DNA of 64,000 nt from Camillea tinctor. Its lineage: Eukaryota > Ascomycota > Sordariomycetes > Xylariales > Xylariaceae. The notes beneath the pieces are model-generated. The model was not told where the DNA came from. It searched no databases and worked only from the letters and a program-made list of their open reading frames with translations. Location: contig MU394051.1 in NCBI GenBank assembly GCA_022578605.1, positions 744,001 through 808,000 of the forward strand, read 5' to 3'. The translations under genes and the position numbers were made by a program. This document shows, in pieces, positions 12,801-25,100 of this stretch; the first letter of the stretch is position 1; each line of letters begins with the position of its first letter.

Positions 12801-13048
12801 AAACAAGACAAGAAAAGAAATAAAGTAAAAATTAAAGCAATCACTTCTTTGTCTGCAATACTCATTGAAGCGACATCCGGGTACGGGGAACCAGGCCATG
12901 CACACAAAAACCATGTATATCACGTACACACGCCCATCTTCGGGGGTGTCTCGAAAGGTCGCGCGACATCCTAAATTCATTCAACTCGACTACAAGGACC
13001 CGGACCCGGACCCGGACATAGGTTTTCAAGAACTGATACCCCGCTTGG

Positions 13049-13083
13049 TGCTTGATATTTGATGCTTGATGCTTGATGCTTGA
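13049..13083 (+). repeat. heptanucleotide repeat, TGCTTGA, five units
   Basis: Five units of 7 bases; the second is diverged (TATTTGA). A short GACCCG triple hexamer lies about 35 bases upstream (around 12999-13017). Confidence 0.8.
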
Positions 13084-13352
13084 CCCTTGGGGCCATTGGC
13101 GAGCACTGCAGTCCTTGTCTACTTTTTTTTTCTTTCTCTTTCTCGGTTTGACTCGACACATGCCCGTAAATGCACAGGCAATAACTCCACCCACCCACAC
13201 ACTAACTTACATCCACTGCTACTAAGCATATGGATGTGGATGTATGTAAAAGATGTAGATGAATGGATGGATAGACGGAGAAAATAGATTGCTAGCAGAC
13301 AATCATCTATCAGGAGTGGTAAGCTAGATGTTGCTAGTGGTGCTGCTGTACC

Positions 13353-13393
13353 TATATATAAATATATAAATATATAAATATAAATATATATAC
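13353..13393 (+). repeat. AT-rich microsatellite
   Basis: Degenerate TATAAATA repeat with a period near 10 bases, followed by a GT run. Confidence 0.6.
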
Positions 13394-15234
13394 ATGTGTG
13401 TGTAAGAGAGAAGGAGAAGATGTGTGTTATATGGGATATTCTGTTCTAGTAGGATTATGTATGTAAGAAAGTAAGTATGCAACTATCTAATAAGTATATA
13501 GTGGAGTGCTGAAAATGGGAAATGTACACTAGGTGTGGCTTGCAGCACACATACATAGGAGAATAAGGGATATAACAGGTATTGCCAAATAAGAGCAAGG
13601 TCGCCTAAAAGGTGGACGATTTGCACTTGAGGTACTAACCCAGAAGAGACGAGGGGTACTGAACTCGCACAGACTGCATACATACATATGTACATACATG
13701 CCTATATGTAGTGTGGTATAGGTGTGCATGCATGTACCTATAGGTACCTGGACAAGTCCAGTCCCCCTTCACTAGAGGCATTGGGGGAGAAGCCAATGAG
13801 CAATGGACTCCTGGAGACTTAATCTACCTGCGTACCTAGTAATTTACAAGGTTAGGTACTTATGTAGTCTACCAAGACTTGAACATCAAGGTTACTGCAC
13901 GTACCTGCGTGGTAGTACACACACATACATTATGCTCATTCCAGGTATTCCAGGTTTTAGTACGATACCTACCTATTGTGTATGGACTCTTGGATGTATC
14001 ACAAGTAGGCCTTAACTTTAGGTAACCTGCAAGGAGACGAACATTACATGTAGATAAAGAAGAAGATTTAAATTTGAAATGCGGTATGGGATGCAAGAGA
14101 ATAAAATAATGCAAATACCTCGAAAGGGTTTATGAACAAACAAACAGACCCAACCAACAAACAAAAAAAAAGAAAATCAAAAAGAAAGAAATAAAATAAA
14201 ATAAAAATAAAATACATACGGAGTATGTTGATTTGTAGAAGGTACTTATAAGGCGGGTGGTTCGACGTTACCTAACCGATTCCATGTCTATAATTACCAA
14301 CCGTTTAAGCTATTATTATCCATATCCATTTTAGCTGTAACGGGGTACATAGGCTTATTAGGTAGACCAGATAGGGAGGTACCGAGTACCTGATTTTGAC
14401 CACCTTTACCTATTCTAGCTACCTAGGCTGTGTACCCTTTTTTTTTTTCGTTTCTTTTTCCCCCCTTCTAAGCCCTCCCAAGCCAACCAGCTAGAGTTAC
14501 GCCTAGGCCCGGGCGACCAACCCGACACTTTCCCCCCCCAGTCCGCAACGCAGCGAATTGTACTCCTTACCTCACCTTTCTATCCGCTCTTGAGGCGAAA
14601 CTCTTCAACCATTCATATCGCCTCAAAGCGACAATTCGGCTTGTCAACCCCCTTCTAGTATATTTGACAAGAACTGGGTTTAGGATTAACTATTGGAACA
14701 TTATCAACGTTATTGGAGGTTGGCATTCTCTCGGAAAGCATCAGGAGAGAAGACAAAATAAAAAGAAAAAGAAAACGAGAATAGAAGGACAAGAAGAAAA
14801 ATACGCTGGATATCTTGGGCTGGCTCAATTCGATCGATTGACTTGACTGACTTTCCCACTTATTCTTTTTTTTTTTCCTGTTTCTTTTCTTCCCTCACTT
14901 CACCTCACCTCCCTTTCCTCTTCCGACGTCCGACCCCCGACTTATCCCTCCCATTCCTTTATTGGCGGCCTCGACGATACAATACAGTCTTTCCCGCCTT
15001 TTTGCTCGTTACGCCTTTCCAGGTTCGGGATTTAGGATCAGGTCAAGGCTCTCGAGGCTGACAGCCTTCCCTTTCGACTTCTTGGTTCATATCTGTGTCT
15101 GGGGTTTGACTTGAGTATTGAGTATTTGAGTATTTGAGTGTTTGTGTCTTGCTTTGCTTTGGTTCGGTTCGGATTATGATTTGATACCGCTCGTTTCGTT
15201 TCCGTCTCTTCAGTTCGACGTATCCAACCTCACC

Positions 15235-18200
15235 ATGCTCATGACACAGTCCCCAGTAACCGCACTGGTGACTGCACAAAACGGCAACACGTACAATTCG
15301 CGCAACCGATCCCGCTCCAACACATACGACAACAATCCCGACTCTGCTATTGAACTATCCAACTCAGCCTCGCTGGACCGCTCCGGCGGTGATCGAGACT
15401 ACCAGAAATATAACTTCGCCATGAACGGCCTAATAGGCGCCACGCCCGCGGGCAACCTGTATGTTCGAGCTCTATATGACTATGAGGCCGACGACCGCAC
15501 GAGTCTTAGTTTCCACGAAGGCGATGTCATCCAAGTAATCACGCAACTGGAGAGTGGGTGGTGGGATGGCGTAATCAACGGAGTTCGCGGTTGGTTTCCA
15601 AGTAACTATTGCCAGATCATCACGAGCCCCGACGAGCTTCCCGAGATGGCGCAGAATGGCGATGGGGACAATGGAGACGATGAGGTCGAAGACGGCGTGC
15701 TGTATGAAGAAGAGGAGTTCGACGATGAGCTAGAGTCTGACCAGGACGAGGTCCACGGCCTGCCTCTCGAGGGTACTCGTGCTTCTGTGAGCTCTGGTGG
15801 TGCTGATTTCTGGATTCCGCAGGCGACGCCTGATGGTAGGTTGTTCTATTACAACACCATGACCGGAGAGAGCAGCATGGAACTGCCTTTGGAATCACCT
15901 ACCTCCTTGAACGAGAGCGGACCCCGCGACAGGATGAACATCACCATACCGGAAAGGACGCGGCCACCGCCCGAGTTAATGGCCAGAGGTCTGATGCAGG
16001 ATGAAGACGAGGACTCGGAAGCCACATCGGCATCGGAACTTGAGAACGAATCATCGATGATGGGTTCGATCAGCTCACTGGTAAGCAATAATATTCCCCT
16101 CAGCCCATGTGTCGCGACTCTTTGTTCACCGTTTCACCTAGCCACCACGACAGCGCCGCGCTTACGGCAGCGTGGGCGTCTCTCCTTCTCCCTCTATGGA
16201 TTCTATGAATGGCATCTCGCCTGGAACGAGATCCCGGGCCGACACCAGCAACTTCCTCACGGCCAACCTTCCCATGTCCGCAGGTCCCCATTCAACACCG
16301 ATATTAGCTTCTGCCACCTCGTTCACTGGAACTGGCTTCAACCTCCCTCAGGCCGCGACGATCCCCCGCTCCTTCTTTGACGATGGTACCACCACTCCAT
16401 TGACATGGAACACCCTTGTAGCCAACATGAAGAAAGCCATCGATAGATACCGAGATGCCATAACGAGCAGCAACAGGTCGGAATACGTGAGTCGTGCCGA
16501 GGATATTTCGGACCATTTGCGACTCCTTCTCGCTGCTGGTTCAGGTACTACTGATAATCACTCTGGCCAGCCGTCGATTATATCTACTAACAAGGCTCTT
16601 TACCCCCACTTCCGTGATATGATGTCGAAATTTTCGAAACTGGTTATATCTTCGCACATCGCAGCGGCCGATTGGCCAAACGCCGAGTCCGTCCAGAAGT
16701 GCATGCAGGAAGCCGACGGTGTCCTTCTAGGGGTTTTCAGCTTCGTCGAGGTAGCGAGGCAGCAGAGAGGAGAGGAAATCCCACGGTTGTTCCCTGGTTT
16801 CGTTATAGGAAGTACAACGGGAGGAAACTGGCAAAACAATGGTCTAGGACCGCGTGACCCCATCATGTCCAACTTCCTCGACGATGAAGAAGGCATGCTA
16901 GAGCCATCGGTGCTTCTTGACGGGAAACTACTGGAGAGGCTCGACGAGTACAAGAGGATGCTAGTCTCTAGCATTAGGGAATTGGAGAAAAGCCTCAGTT
17001 CTTCGGAGAAGGTTATTACTCTGTACAGACACGAACTCATCGCAAACACTGTCTGTGGTGCCGGCAGCAAGGTTATGGAGATGTTCAAGCCTTGGATTGC
17101 CATGATCGAATCCATTGACCTCTCGTTGCTAGAGAACACGTTCCAGACGCCGCAGCTTACTGACTTTGCAATCAACAAGCAAAGTCTTTATGATAACATA
17201 TCAGATCTTATCCTCGGGTGTCAGGCTGTTGCTGGACCTCTAGGAGACGAATGGACCGAAGTTCGTGGGGAGTCGTTGGATAGCCGACTAGAATATGTGA
17301 GACAGTGTGCAAGAGCCCTCGAAACGAACTCATCCCACATTGGTTTCTCTTTACAGCTCCTGTCCGAACAGGTACAGATCAACATACAGCACCACCTAGA
17401 AGCCCGAAGGCGCGAGGAAAGCTTCGCGGCCCGAGATCACCTTGGAAGAGGACAGTCATTGCCGTACAACTCTCTACACGGCCGTACTGACTCGCTCAAC
17501 CTGGGTATCCGACCGCCTCTGTTGTCTGCACAGTCTTTTACCGAAGGAGATGCAGCGCCTAATAATTATAGGAAGGGCGACTTATCAAAAGTTAGGAAAA
17601 TTTTGGGAGACGACCCTACGCCGCAAGGTTCCATCCAGCAAGTCGAGGAGACACCACCATTCTTACGTCTTGATCTTGAGCATGATTTATCTTGGGATCT
17701 AAAGACGTCGCCACCAGCGGTTAAGGGTGGATCCTTATTAGCTCTAGTAGAACAGCTTACGAGACATGACAAGCTAGATTCCAGCTTCAACAACACCTTC
17801 CTTCTGACTTATCGGTCCTTCACCACGGCTCGCGAGCTTTTCGAGCTCCTCGTCAAACGATTCAACATTCAGCCTCCAGATGGATTGAACAACTCCGACT
17901 ACGATATATGGAAGGACCGGAAACAAAAGCCAATCAGGTTCCGTGTAGTCAATATCCTCAAGAGTTGGTTTGATAATTTCTGGATGGAAGAGCCAAGCGA
18001 GGAGTCGAAGCAACTGATACGTGACGTCTATGCGTTTGCCAGAGACACTGTTAAATCTACAGAAACCCCTGGTTCACAGCCTCTCATGGCTGTTTTGGAT
18101 CAACGATTAAGCGGCAAAGAAATATCCTCTAAACGTCTAATCCAGACGTTTGCAAACAATGTTCCGCCACCAATCATGCCAAGGAATATGAAGAAACTCA

Positions 18201-19151
18201 AGTTCCTCGATATCGACGTGACGGAGTTTGCCCGTCAACTCACCGTCATCGAGTCCAAGCTCTATGGAAAGATTAAACCAACAGAGTGTCTAAACAAGAC
18301 GTGGCAGAAGAAGGTCGGCGAAAATGAGCCCGAGCCAGCCCCCAACGTCAAGGCACTCATTTTACACTCAAACCAAATGACGAACTGGGTAGCCGAAATG
18401 ATTTTAGCCCAGATGGACGTCAAGAAGAGAGTTGTTGTCATCAAACACTTTGTGTCCGTGGCAGACGTATGTCCATGCTTTTTTTCTATTTAACCAATAT
18501 GCTCGTTTTACGTAGGCTAACTCCATCACAGAAATGTCGGAATTTGAACAATTTCTCTACACTAACCTCCATTATTTCTGCCCTCGGTACCGCGCCGATC
18601 GCCCGCTTGAAACGAACCTGGGATCAAGTTCCTGCTCGTACCCAGGCTGTCCTTGAGACAATGCGGCGACTAATGGCAAGCACCAAGAACTTTGGCGAAT
18701 ACAGAGAAGCTCTCCACGTCGCTAACCCCCCCTGTATTCCCTTTTTCGGTACGTATCTTTCCTAGTTATTCCTTCTCTCACCTCTTACTGCTGATTCGCT
18801 AACCTAAACTAAACTCAAGGTGTATATCTTACCGATCTCACATTTATTGAGGACGGTATCCCTTCGATAATCAAAAAGACTAACCTGATCAACTTCGCCA
18901 AGCGCGCGAAAACGGCTGAGGTGATTCGTGACATTCAGCAGTATCAGAATGCGCCATACTCGCTTCAGCCGGTCCCGGAACTGCAGGATTACATATTAAG
19001 TAACATGCAAGCTGCTGGTGACGTGCATGAGATGTACGACAAGAGTTTGCAGGTAGAACCGCGCGAGCGTGAAGATGAAAAGATTGTGAGGTATGTCGCT
19101 TTACGGGAACAAGAAATGGCAGCATTTCAGGGCCAACTCTACAGCGGTTAA
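15235..19151 (+). CDS. cdc25: Ras guanine-nucleotide exchange factor, Cdc25 type (SH3-WW-RasGEF)
   Basis: Four exons: 15235-16080, 16142-18466, 18532-18748, 18820-19151, giving 1239 residues. Donors are GTAAGC, GTATGT and GTACGT, and the frame closes exactly at each junction. The start ATG has a CACC context, with a second in-frame ATG two codons on. The SH3 domain (about 75-130) begins LYVRALYDYEADD and contains GWWDG and GWFPSNY. A WW-like domain (about 191-222) has WIPQATPDGRLFYYN but Met where the second Trp is expected. RasGEF_N lies at about 800-930 and the catalytic RasGEF domain at about 970-1215. Length and order match fungal Cdc25 proteins, which load GTP onto Ras at the plasma membrane and so feed the cAMP/PKA pathway and morphogenesis. 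The ARALYDY-type SH3 probably binds proline-rich partners; the partner is not visible. Confidence 0.96.
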
Positions 19152-19164
19152 GCCTGCAATATGC

Positions 19165-19195
19165 CCCCCAACATGGCAAACCACCTTGTTGGGGG
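19165..19195 (+). terminator. hairpin in the cdc25 3' UTR
   Basis: A perfect 9-bp inverted repeat (CCCCCAACA at 19165-19173, TGTTGGGGG at 19187-19195) with a 13-base loop, 14 bases after the cdc25 stop codon. It would form a stable stem in the 3' UTR. A role in mRNA stability or 3' end formation is inference. Confidence 0.5.
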
Positions 19196-22100
19196 TTTAC
19201 CATTCCACTGCTTCATACATTCCACCTGTGAAGAATCTAGAACAAAAGCTTACTTAAATTGATTGTAATTACAGGGTCTTGGCCGAATCTGGCTTCCTAT
19301 GAGATGGTTCGCCCAATCTACTGTTCCACGCAGCCACCCACACGGTTCATTTCGAGCGCGATGCTGCATGGGACGATTGCCACGCTTCACGAACAAGCGG
19401 TGCGGTAGTGTAACGCGTCACATCATCTGCGGCGCCGTCGTGGTGGCCTTCCTTTCGGTTTTCCTTTCCGGAACCAGGATCGCGGGGGGATATCTCAAAG
19501 AGGTTCATGGAGCTGCCACCCCCTTCCTGCCGCCAATCGCAAGGCCCTACAGGTTTAAAGCCTAGACCGCCACAATATTTACGGTCACACCTACCAGGTT
19601 CCAGCAAATTCTGCGATCTATTTAATATATACGGCCGACCAAAGGTTCGATGGTGGCGCAGATATGTGCACCTTTCTCAGCCCTCCCTTAATCGAAAACG
19701 AGACGCCGGATGGGTACAGGTGACAGCAACCTATCAAAGACGATATTGCACGCTTCTCCGATATTATTCGCACAAGGGTGGATCAAGTAAGACCACAACA
19801 GCTAAGCGGGTCGGTTTCTGGCACGACATGATATCTCAGCTAGCACGTTTCCGTTACTGACCCCCATAAAACGAATAAACCATAGGGGGGCTGTGTAAGT
19901 TTTCTTGGGCAGGTTGTCCAAGGACGGAAAAACCCCCCAAAGTGCAAATCTCAGCTACACGAATCGATGATGCTATTTGAAGTGGAGTGATACGGTATCA
20001 TCATTACAAGTCAGGAGCAGTCCTGCCTCTCTCCTTTACACTCGCTACATAGGATAGCTAGATTTCTCTAGACTCATCTACCTTTTTTTTTATGTGTCAG
20101 ATAAACGTTGGGACAATCAATGGTGACAGGGGTTTAGAGAATAAGGCAAGAGGGGCTCAACTACATGAACGGGGCAAAAGTCATACAGAATAATCATGTT
20201 CTTTAGATATCATCGGCGTATCCCATACCTAAACAGTGCGGACAGGCGTCCCTTTTTTCTTTTCTGTGTTCAATAACGGGGTCTATATAGATCAGGGGTC
20301 GTCTAGGGAGAGATATAGGTAAATCGGGTATTTGATAGTCGGACAAGGTTAACGGACTACCTTTTGCGATGGCTGGAAAATTCTATTCATCCAAAATTTA
20401 TTACTATTGCTACGACTCAACGGTCAATAATGATGTGATGCTCGTTGTGTTCGTTCCTTGTTTAATTTGCTGCAGGGCTGATTTGCTTTTACTTTTTTAC
20501 CCTATTGCTACGAATTTCTTGCTGTCTTCCCTGTTTCACACGAGATTCCTCATCAACAACTTTCCATCCGATGTACTGTATTAGCTATGGTTACATACGA
20601 CCACTTGTCATGCGCATACACGCATACTTTTGAGACATGAGTGCCCTCCCATACCTGGTCCTCGGGATTGGCTGCTTGGCTCCCTCCCTTTTTGTTTCTT
20701 AAAAAAAATCGTTGTAGTTTTTTACCGGCGGTGTGCAAGCATAGGTTACAAAGGGACCCAGCCACGAGAGGTCTCGATAGCGTAATTTATTGAGCTGTCC
20801 TCTCTTTCCAGCATCATTGTAAGGACCTTCGTGCGTCTACTATACAGACTCTAATTGTTCTTTGTTCACAACGTCCGGTGCTGCCGCTATCCTTGGCGGT
20901 TAACTCCGATTTGCCTGATCCAACCTATCTAAGACTTCAAAGTCGTTGATCAGCCTCCCCCTCTCCTCTATATTATCTATGATATGATATGACCTGACCT
21001 CACACAACGATTTTACCTTTTTTTTCTTCGCCGCAGTAGGCGAAGTAGATGCTCTTGAGCACGGGGTCTTAGAGTAAAACAGGGCTACTTTAGAAAAAAA
21101 GGCTTTCTCGTACGTGCATGTGCGTATGCGTGTGGTGGGTGGTGCATCTCTCTAAAAAAGACCTTTTAGCTTGTTTTCTGGTGCAATGAACAATGCTTGC
21201 TGCTCTTACCCATCGTCATTATCAGCTGGTACGGCGAGCGACTGACCTCAACCTGATATGATTGGCGTTGCGTTGCGTTGCGTCGCGCGCTTATTTAAGA
21301 GAGCCGAGCTAAAAAAGAATTGACAGAGAACAGACCAGAGTATGGAATAAAATAAAAATAATAAGAAAAATAATAAAAATAATAAAAATAATAAAAATAA
21401 TAAAAATAATAAAAATAATAAAAATAATAAAAATAATAAAAATAATAAAAATAATAAAAATAATAAAAATANNNNNNNNNNNNNNNNNNNNNNNNNNNNN
21501 NNNNNNNNNNNNNNNNNNNNNNNNNNNNNNNNNNNNNNNNNNNNNNNNNNNNNNNNNNNNNNNNNNNNNAAAAATAATAAAAATAATAAAAATAATAAAA
21601 ATAATAAAAATAATAAAAATAATAAAAATAATAAAAATAATAAAAATAATAAAAATAATAAAAACCAATAAACCGTTCAACCCACATAATACCATAAGAA
21701 GGAAATGTTCTCCTTTGTGTCACCCGGAGTGGGGGAGGTTGAAGAGGAGACCTAGAGACCCTGTTTACCATGCCAAATATCAGGATACATTTACGTATAT
21801 TTCAACATATCACCTATAATTCCCCCTTCCCCCTTTTGTTCAGGGCCTTGTCTGTCCCGCCTGTAGTTACACACACAGCAACGTATATGGGGCAGGCATT
21901 AGGAGAGAGTCTAAGGAGGTATGCATAGCCGGCCGCGGCGGAATATAAACTTAAAAGTAGATAAAGCCCGGTTTCTGCACAGCTGCGGCGTGGGGGAGAG
22001 TATATAGAAGGGTGTTGTGTTAAAAAGAGAAAATATGTAAATAAGACAAAAAAAAGGGGGGGTGGAGGGGCAGAGAGGGGGGAAGATGTTGTACGCTGCC

Positions 22101-25100
22101 CCTGACTACTAACCTAGGTTGCTTACCTATATTATCGCTATACATTATCATGTGTATGCACAGGGGTAACTAAAAAAGAAAAGAGGGAAAAGAACAAAAA
22201 GGGACCAACGATATTACTAGGTTATTTAGGTTAGATGCTTACATGGATAGAGATTGATGTATGCAATTTTGTTAAATAAATAAAAACCCCTTGAGGTATT
22301 TTAATACTAGAAATCCGGGGTTGACGTAGAGCGGGGCGGGTATATACAGAGTTTGACATGTGGGATAACCCACATACGTACATACTTGCTTACTTACCTA
22401 TATATATTAGTTACGTATGTCGGTTCCCAGAAAAGAAAAGAAAACAAGACCGAAAATCAGCTAACGTTTGTATTAGCTTTATAATTTTTGTTTTTAATTA
22501 CCTTAGTATATATATAACATGTTTAATATAACTACCTACCTAATGGCATGCTCATCGTAAGCTTAGCAGTTTAGAGAGCAGAGTGGGGGGGATATCTACA
22601 TTATAGCGTACGTATGTAGGTTACATAAGTCTAATCCCCTACCTCCCCCGTATATAGGTTAGAATTATATAGGCAAGCCAGAAGTTAATGTTGGCTTGAA
22701 GAAAAGAAAAACATGGCTCGGCTAGCTACCTTATTGGTCAAGCAGCGGTATAAGTAAATCCCCGAAAGACCGGACATTTACATACTTCTTAGTATGTTAC
22801 CGGACGGGCTAACGGCTAACTACTACTACTACGTACCGTATGTATAACCCCGTGGCAGGTAATATATGCACTAGAAAGAGAGAAAAAAGGAAAGTTGATC
22901 AACTAATTACGCTAAGAAGGGTAAACTATGTAACCTGCCTACTTTTTCATGTGCAAGCAAAGGTACCGAGGACCCCCGTTTGGTTTGGTTCAGGGTCCTG
23001 TCAGATCAATTCATGTTTGTGTTTGTGTGTCTACCCGCTATCTGACAAGTGATATAGGATTATGTGTTAGATATCAGCATCAGCATCAGCATATAACTTT
23101 GCTTCCTTGCTGAGTTATAATAATAGCGGGTAGTGAGCAAGCGGAGGAACAACAGGGAGAGAGTGTTTGTAAGCGGCGTCATGCATAGGTGGGTAGTCAA
23201 GTCAGGTAAGTAAGTAGTTAGTGAATATTCCGTTTGTACCGAGTACAATACTGTACATTACCAATTCTCATCATGACAAAAATGAGTTAGACTTTATTGA
23301 CCTTCCCCATATTCAGAGTCAATATAGGAGGAGAAGGATCTCTATCCCCGTCGAAAAAGTCCCCAGCAGCTGCAGAAGGCAAGACAGTTTCGGGCCGCCC
23401 ACCACGCGAATGAGGAAACAAGGGAGCGAGCAGGTATCAAATGACGACAACGGTAACGGCAACTGCGGGAAGGAATGGGGATGGGGGAAGTCGAGCGAAG
23501 GAGGAGGGAACAGAAAAAGAAAGGGGTCCTGTAAAGTTGGTTAGATCGATCGGTCAATCAATCGATCTATCAACCTACCTGTCTGTCGGTATGTCGGTGA
23601 TGTTGGTGTTGGTATCTGTATTCAACAGGGTATAGTCTGAATTCATGATTTTCTCATCATGTCAGTTCATATCATGCCATTTCACGTGTATCATATTCAT
23701 TGAACCCCCCCTTTCCCCAACGTGTTTTGCCCAGTCTATTAGTCTAAAGAGTTGTCACCATTACCTATACGGTGATGGTTTTCTTACTTAACGTTACCTC
23801 AGCTTTCTTTTTCAATGCTCGTTGCAATTGTAGTATATACCTAGGTAATGCATAATATATGCCCCTCAACTCTGCACTATATACTATAACCTACATGTAT
23901 TAATTGAGTCAGATAGTATTACATATAAGACTTGATATACCAATTTGTGTAACCACGCACGTGAGGAGATTCAATACTCACATTGTTAACCTACCTATAT
24001 GCAGTATATACTTATATAAATACTAACCTTGGTATATCAAGGGGGTACAGTGTATTGATTGCATCAACGAATATATCAGACTGGTGTAACCCGAGTATAC
24101 CTTGTTATAATTCTAAACCACCCAGGCAGTCAAATAGGTCAATATCAACATCCATGATAAAGTCTAAAGCACCTCCATGTATGCAGTCGTAAGAGTCTCA
24201 CATACATATCTCAAAGTTTCAAATTGTCAGCTTTGCGTTACAATAACTATTACTCCAACACTGAAATGTTGAATTGGTATCGGTTAGGATGTCCCCTCTA
24301 GTCCACCTCGCCTCCCCCTCCTCTCTCCCTTTTTCTTTCTATCTATAGATACTAGTTACCATCGAGGGGTTAACTAAGAGAAGGGGGTAATCAATTCGAA
24401 AGTTCTGAATATACCAAGTGAGACAAGCACATGCACTCAATTACTGGATTAGACTTACCTAAACACCATCCAATTCCGTATTGGGATCTTACAAACCCTG
24501 CCACGTTCTTCTGCACTCCGCCTCTTCCTCATCATCTTCCTCCTCCTCCTTACTTCTCTTTAACTTCTCTAAGAAGATCACTAATCCTATTATTGATGGT
24601 AGTATTCTACTCTCTACTCCTACCTAGATAATCCGTCTCAGTTCTTGGTCATCCTTGCTATTATTACATGCTTCGATCTCGATGATCTTGTATTGACCTA
24701 GAGAAATTATTGTTCTTCCACACATTCTATATTTCCTTGCTCTCGAACAATATCCTCGATATTTCATGTCTATTACCAAGTTCATTGATTTTGTCGTTAC
24801 CCATAATTAATTAATACTAATACTTTCCACTATGGATGTTCTCTATTCATTGGTCTCGCTTTACCCTGAGCCAAGTCTAGTTTCTTATGATCAATCAACA
24901 GGTTACCACATAGGTGATCTACAACTCTACTTGACATGCTTGTTGGATGAAGCTCGCGTAGCATCACTACTACTGCTGCTACTACTACCACCACAGCACC
25001 TTTCGACATCGAAGTGTAGATATTATTGACTTTCCTAGCGATTGTGTCTTAACACTTACATCCATTCATTCTCACCTTTACCCCTTCCTAGTAGGAAGAA

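Larger units (their letters stand above)
8062..15234. other. large gene-poor region upstream of cdc25
   Basis: No gene is supported over 7 kb. 8.1-9.2 kb is GC-richer and holds short open frames on both strands without recognisable motifs. 9.9-11.4 kb has no open frame of note. The final part (about 14440-15030) has pyrimidine-rich stretches (14440-14475 and 14866-14960), typical of fungal core promoters and 5' leaders, and probably belongs to cdc25. A TTCAG at 15208-15212, just before the start codon, could be the acceptor of a leader intron. Confidence 0.55.

Noticed and set aside
20593..20604. ACATACGACCAC, identical to the start of fungal 5S rRNA
   Set aside because: Only 12 bases match; the following sequence lacks the 5S internal promoter and folding, and ACATAC words are common in this window.
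21295..21771. Minus-strand frames encoding endless Phe-Ile-Ile or Tyr-Phe repeats
   Set aside because: Artefact of the AATAAAAAT array, and they run through undetermined bases.
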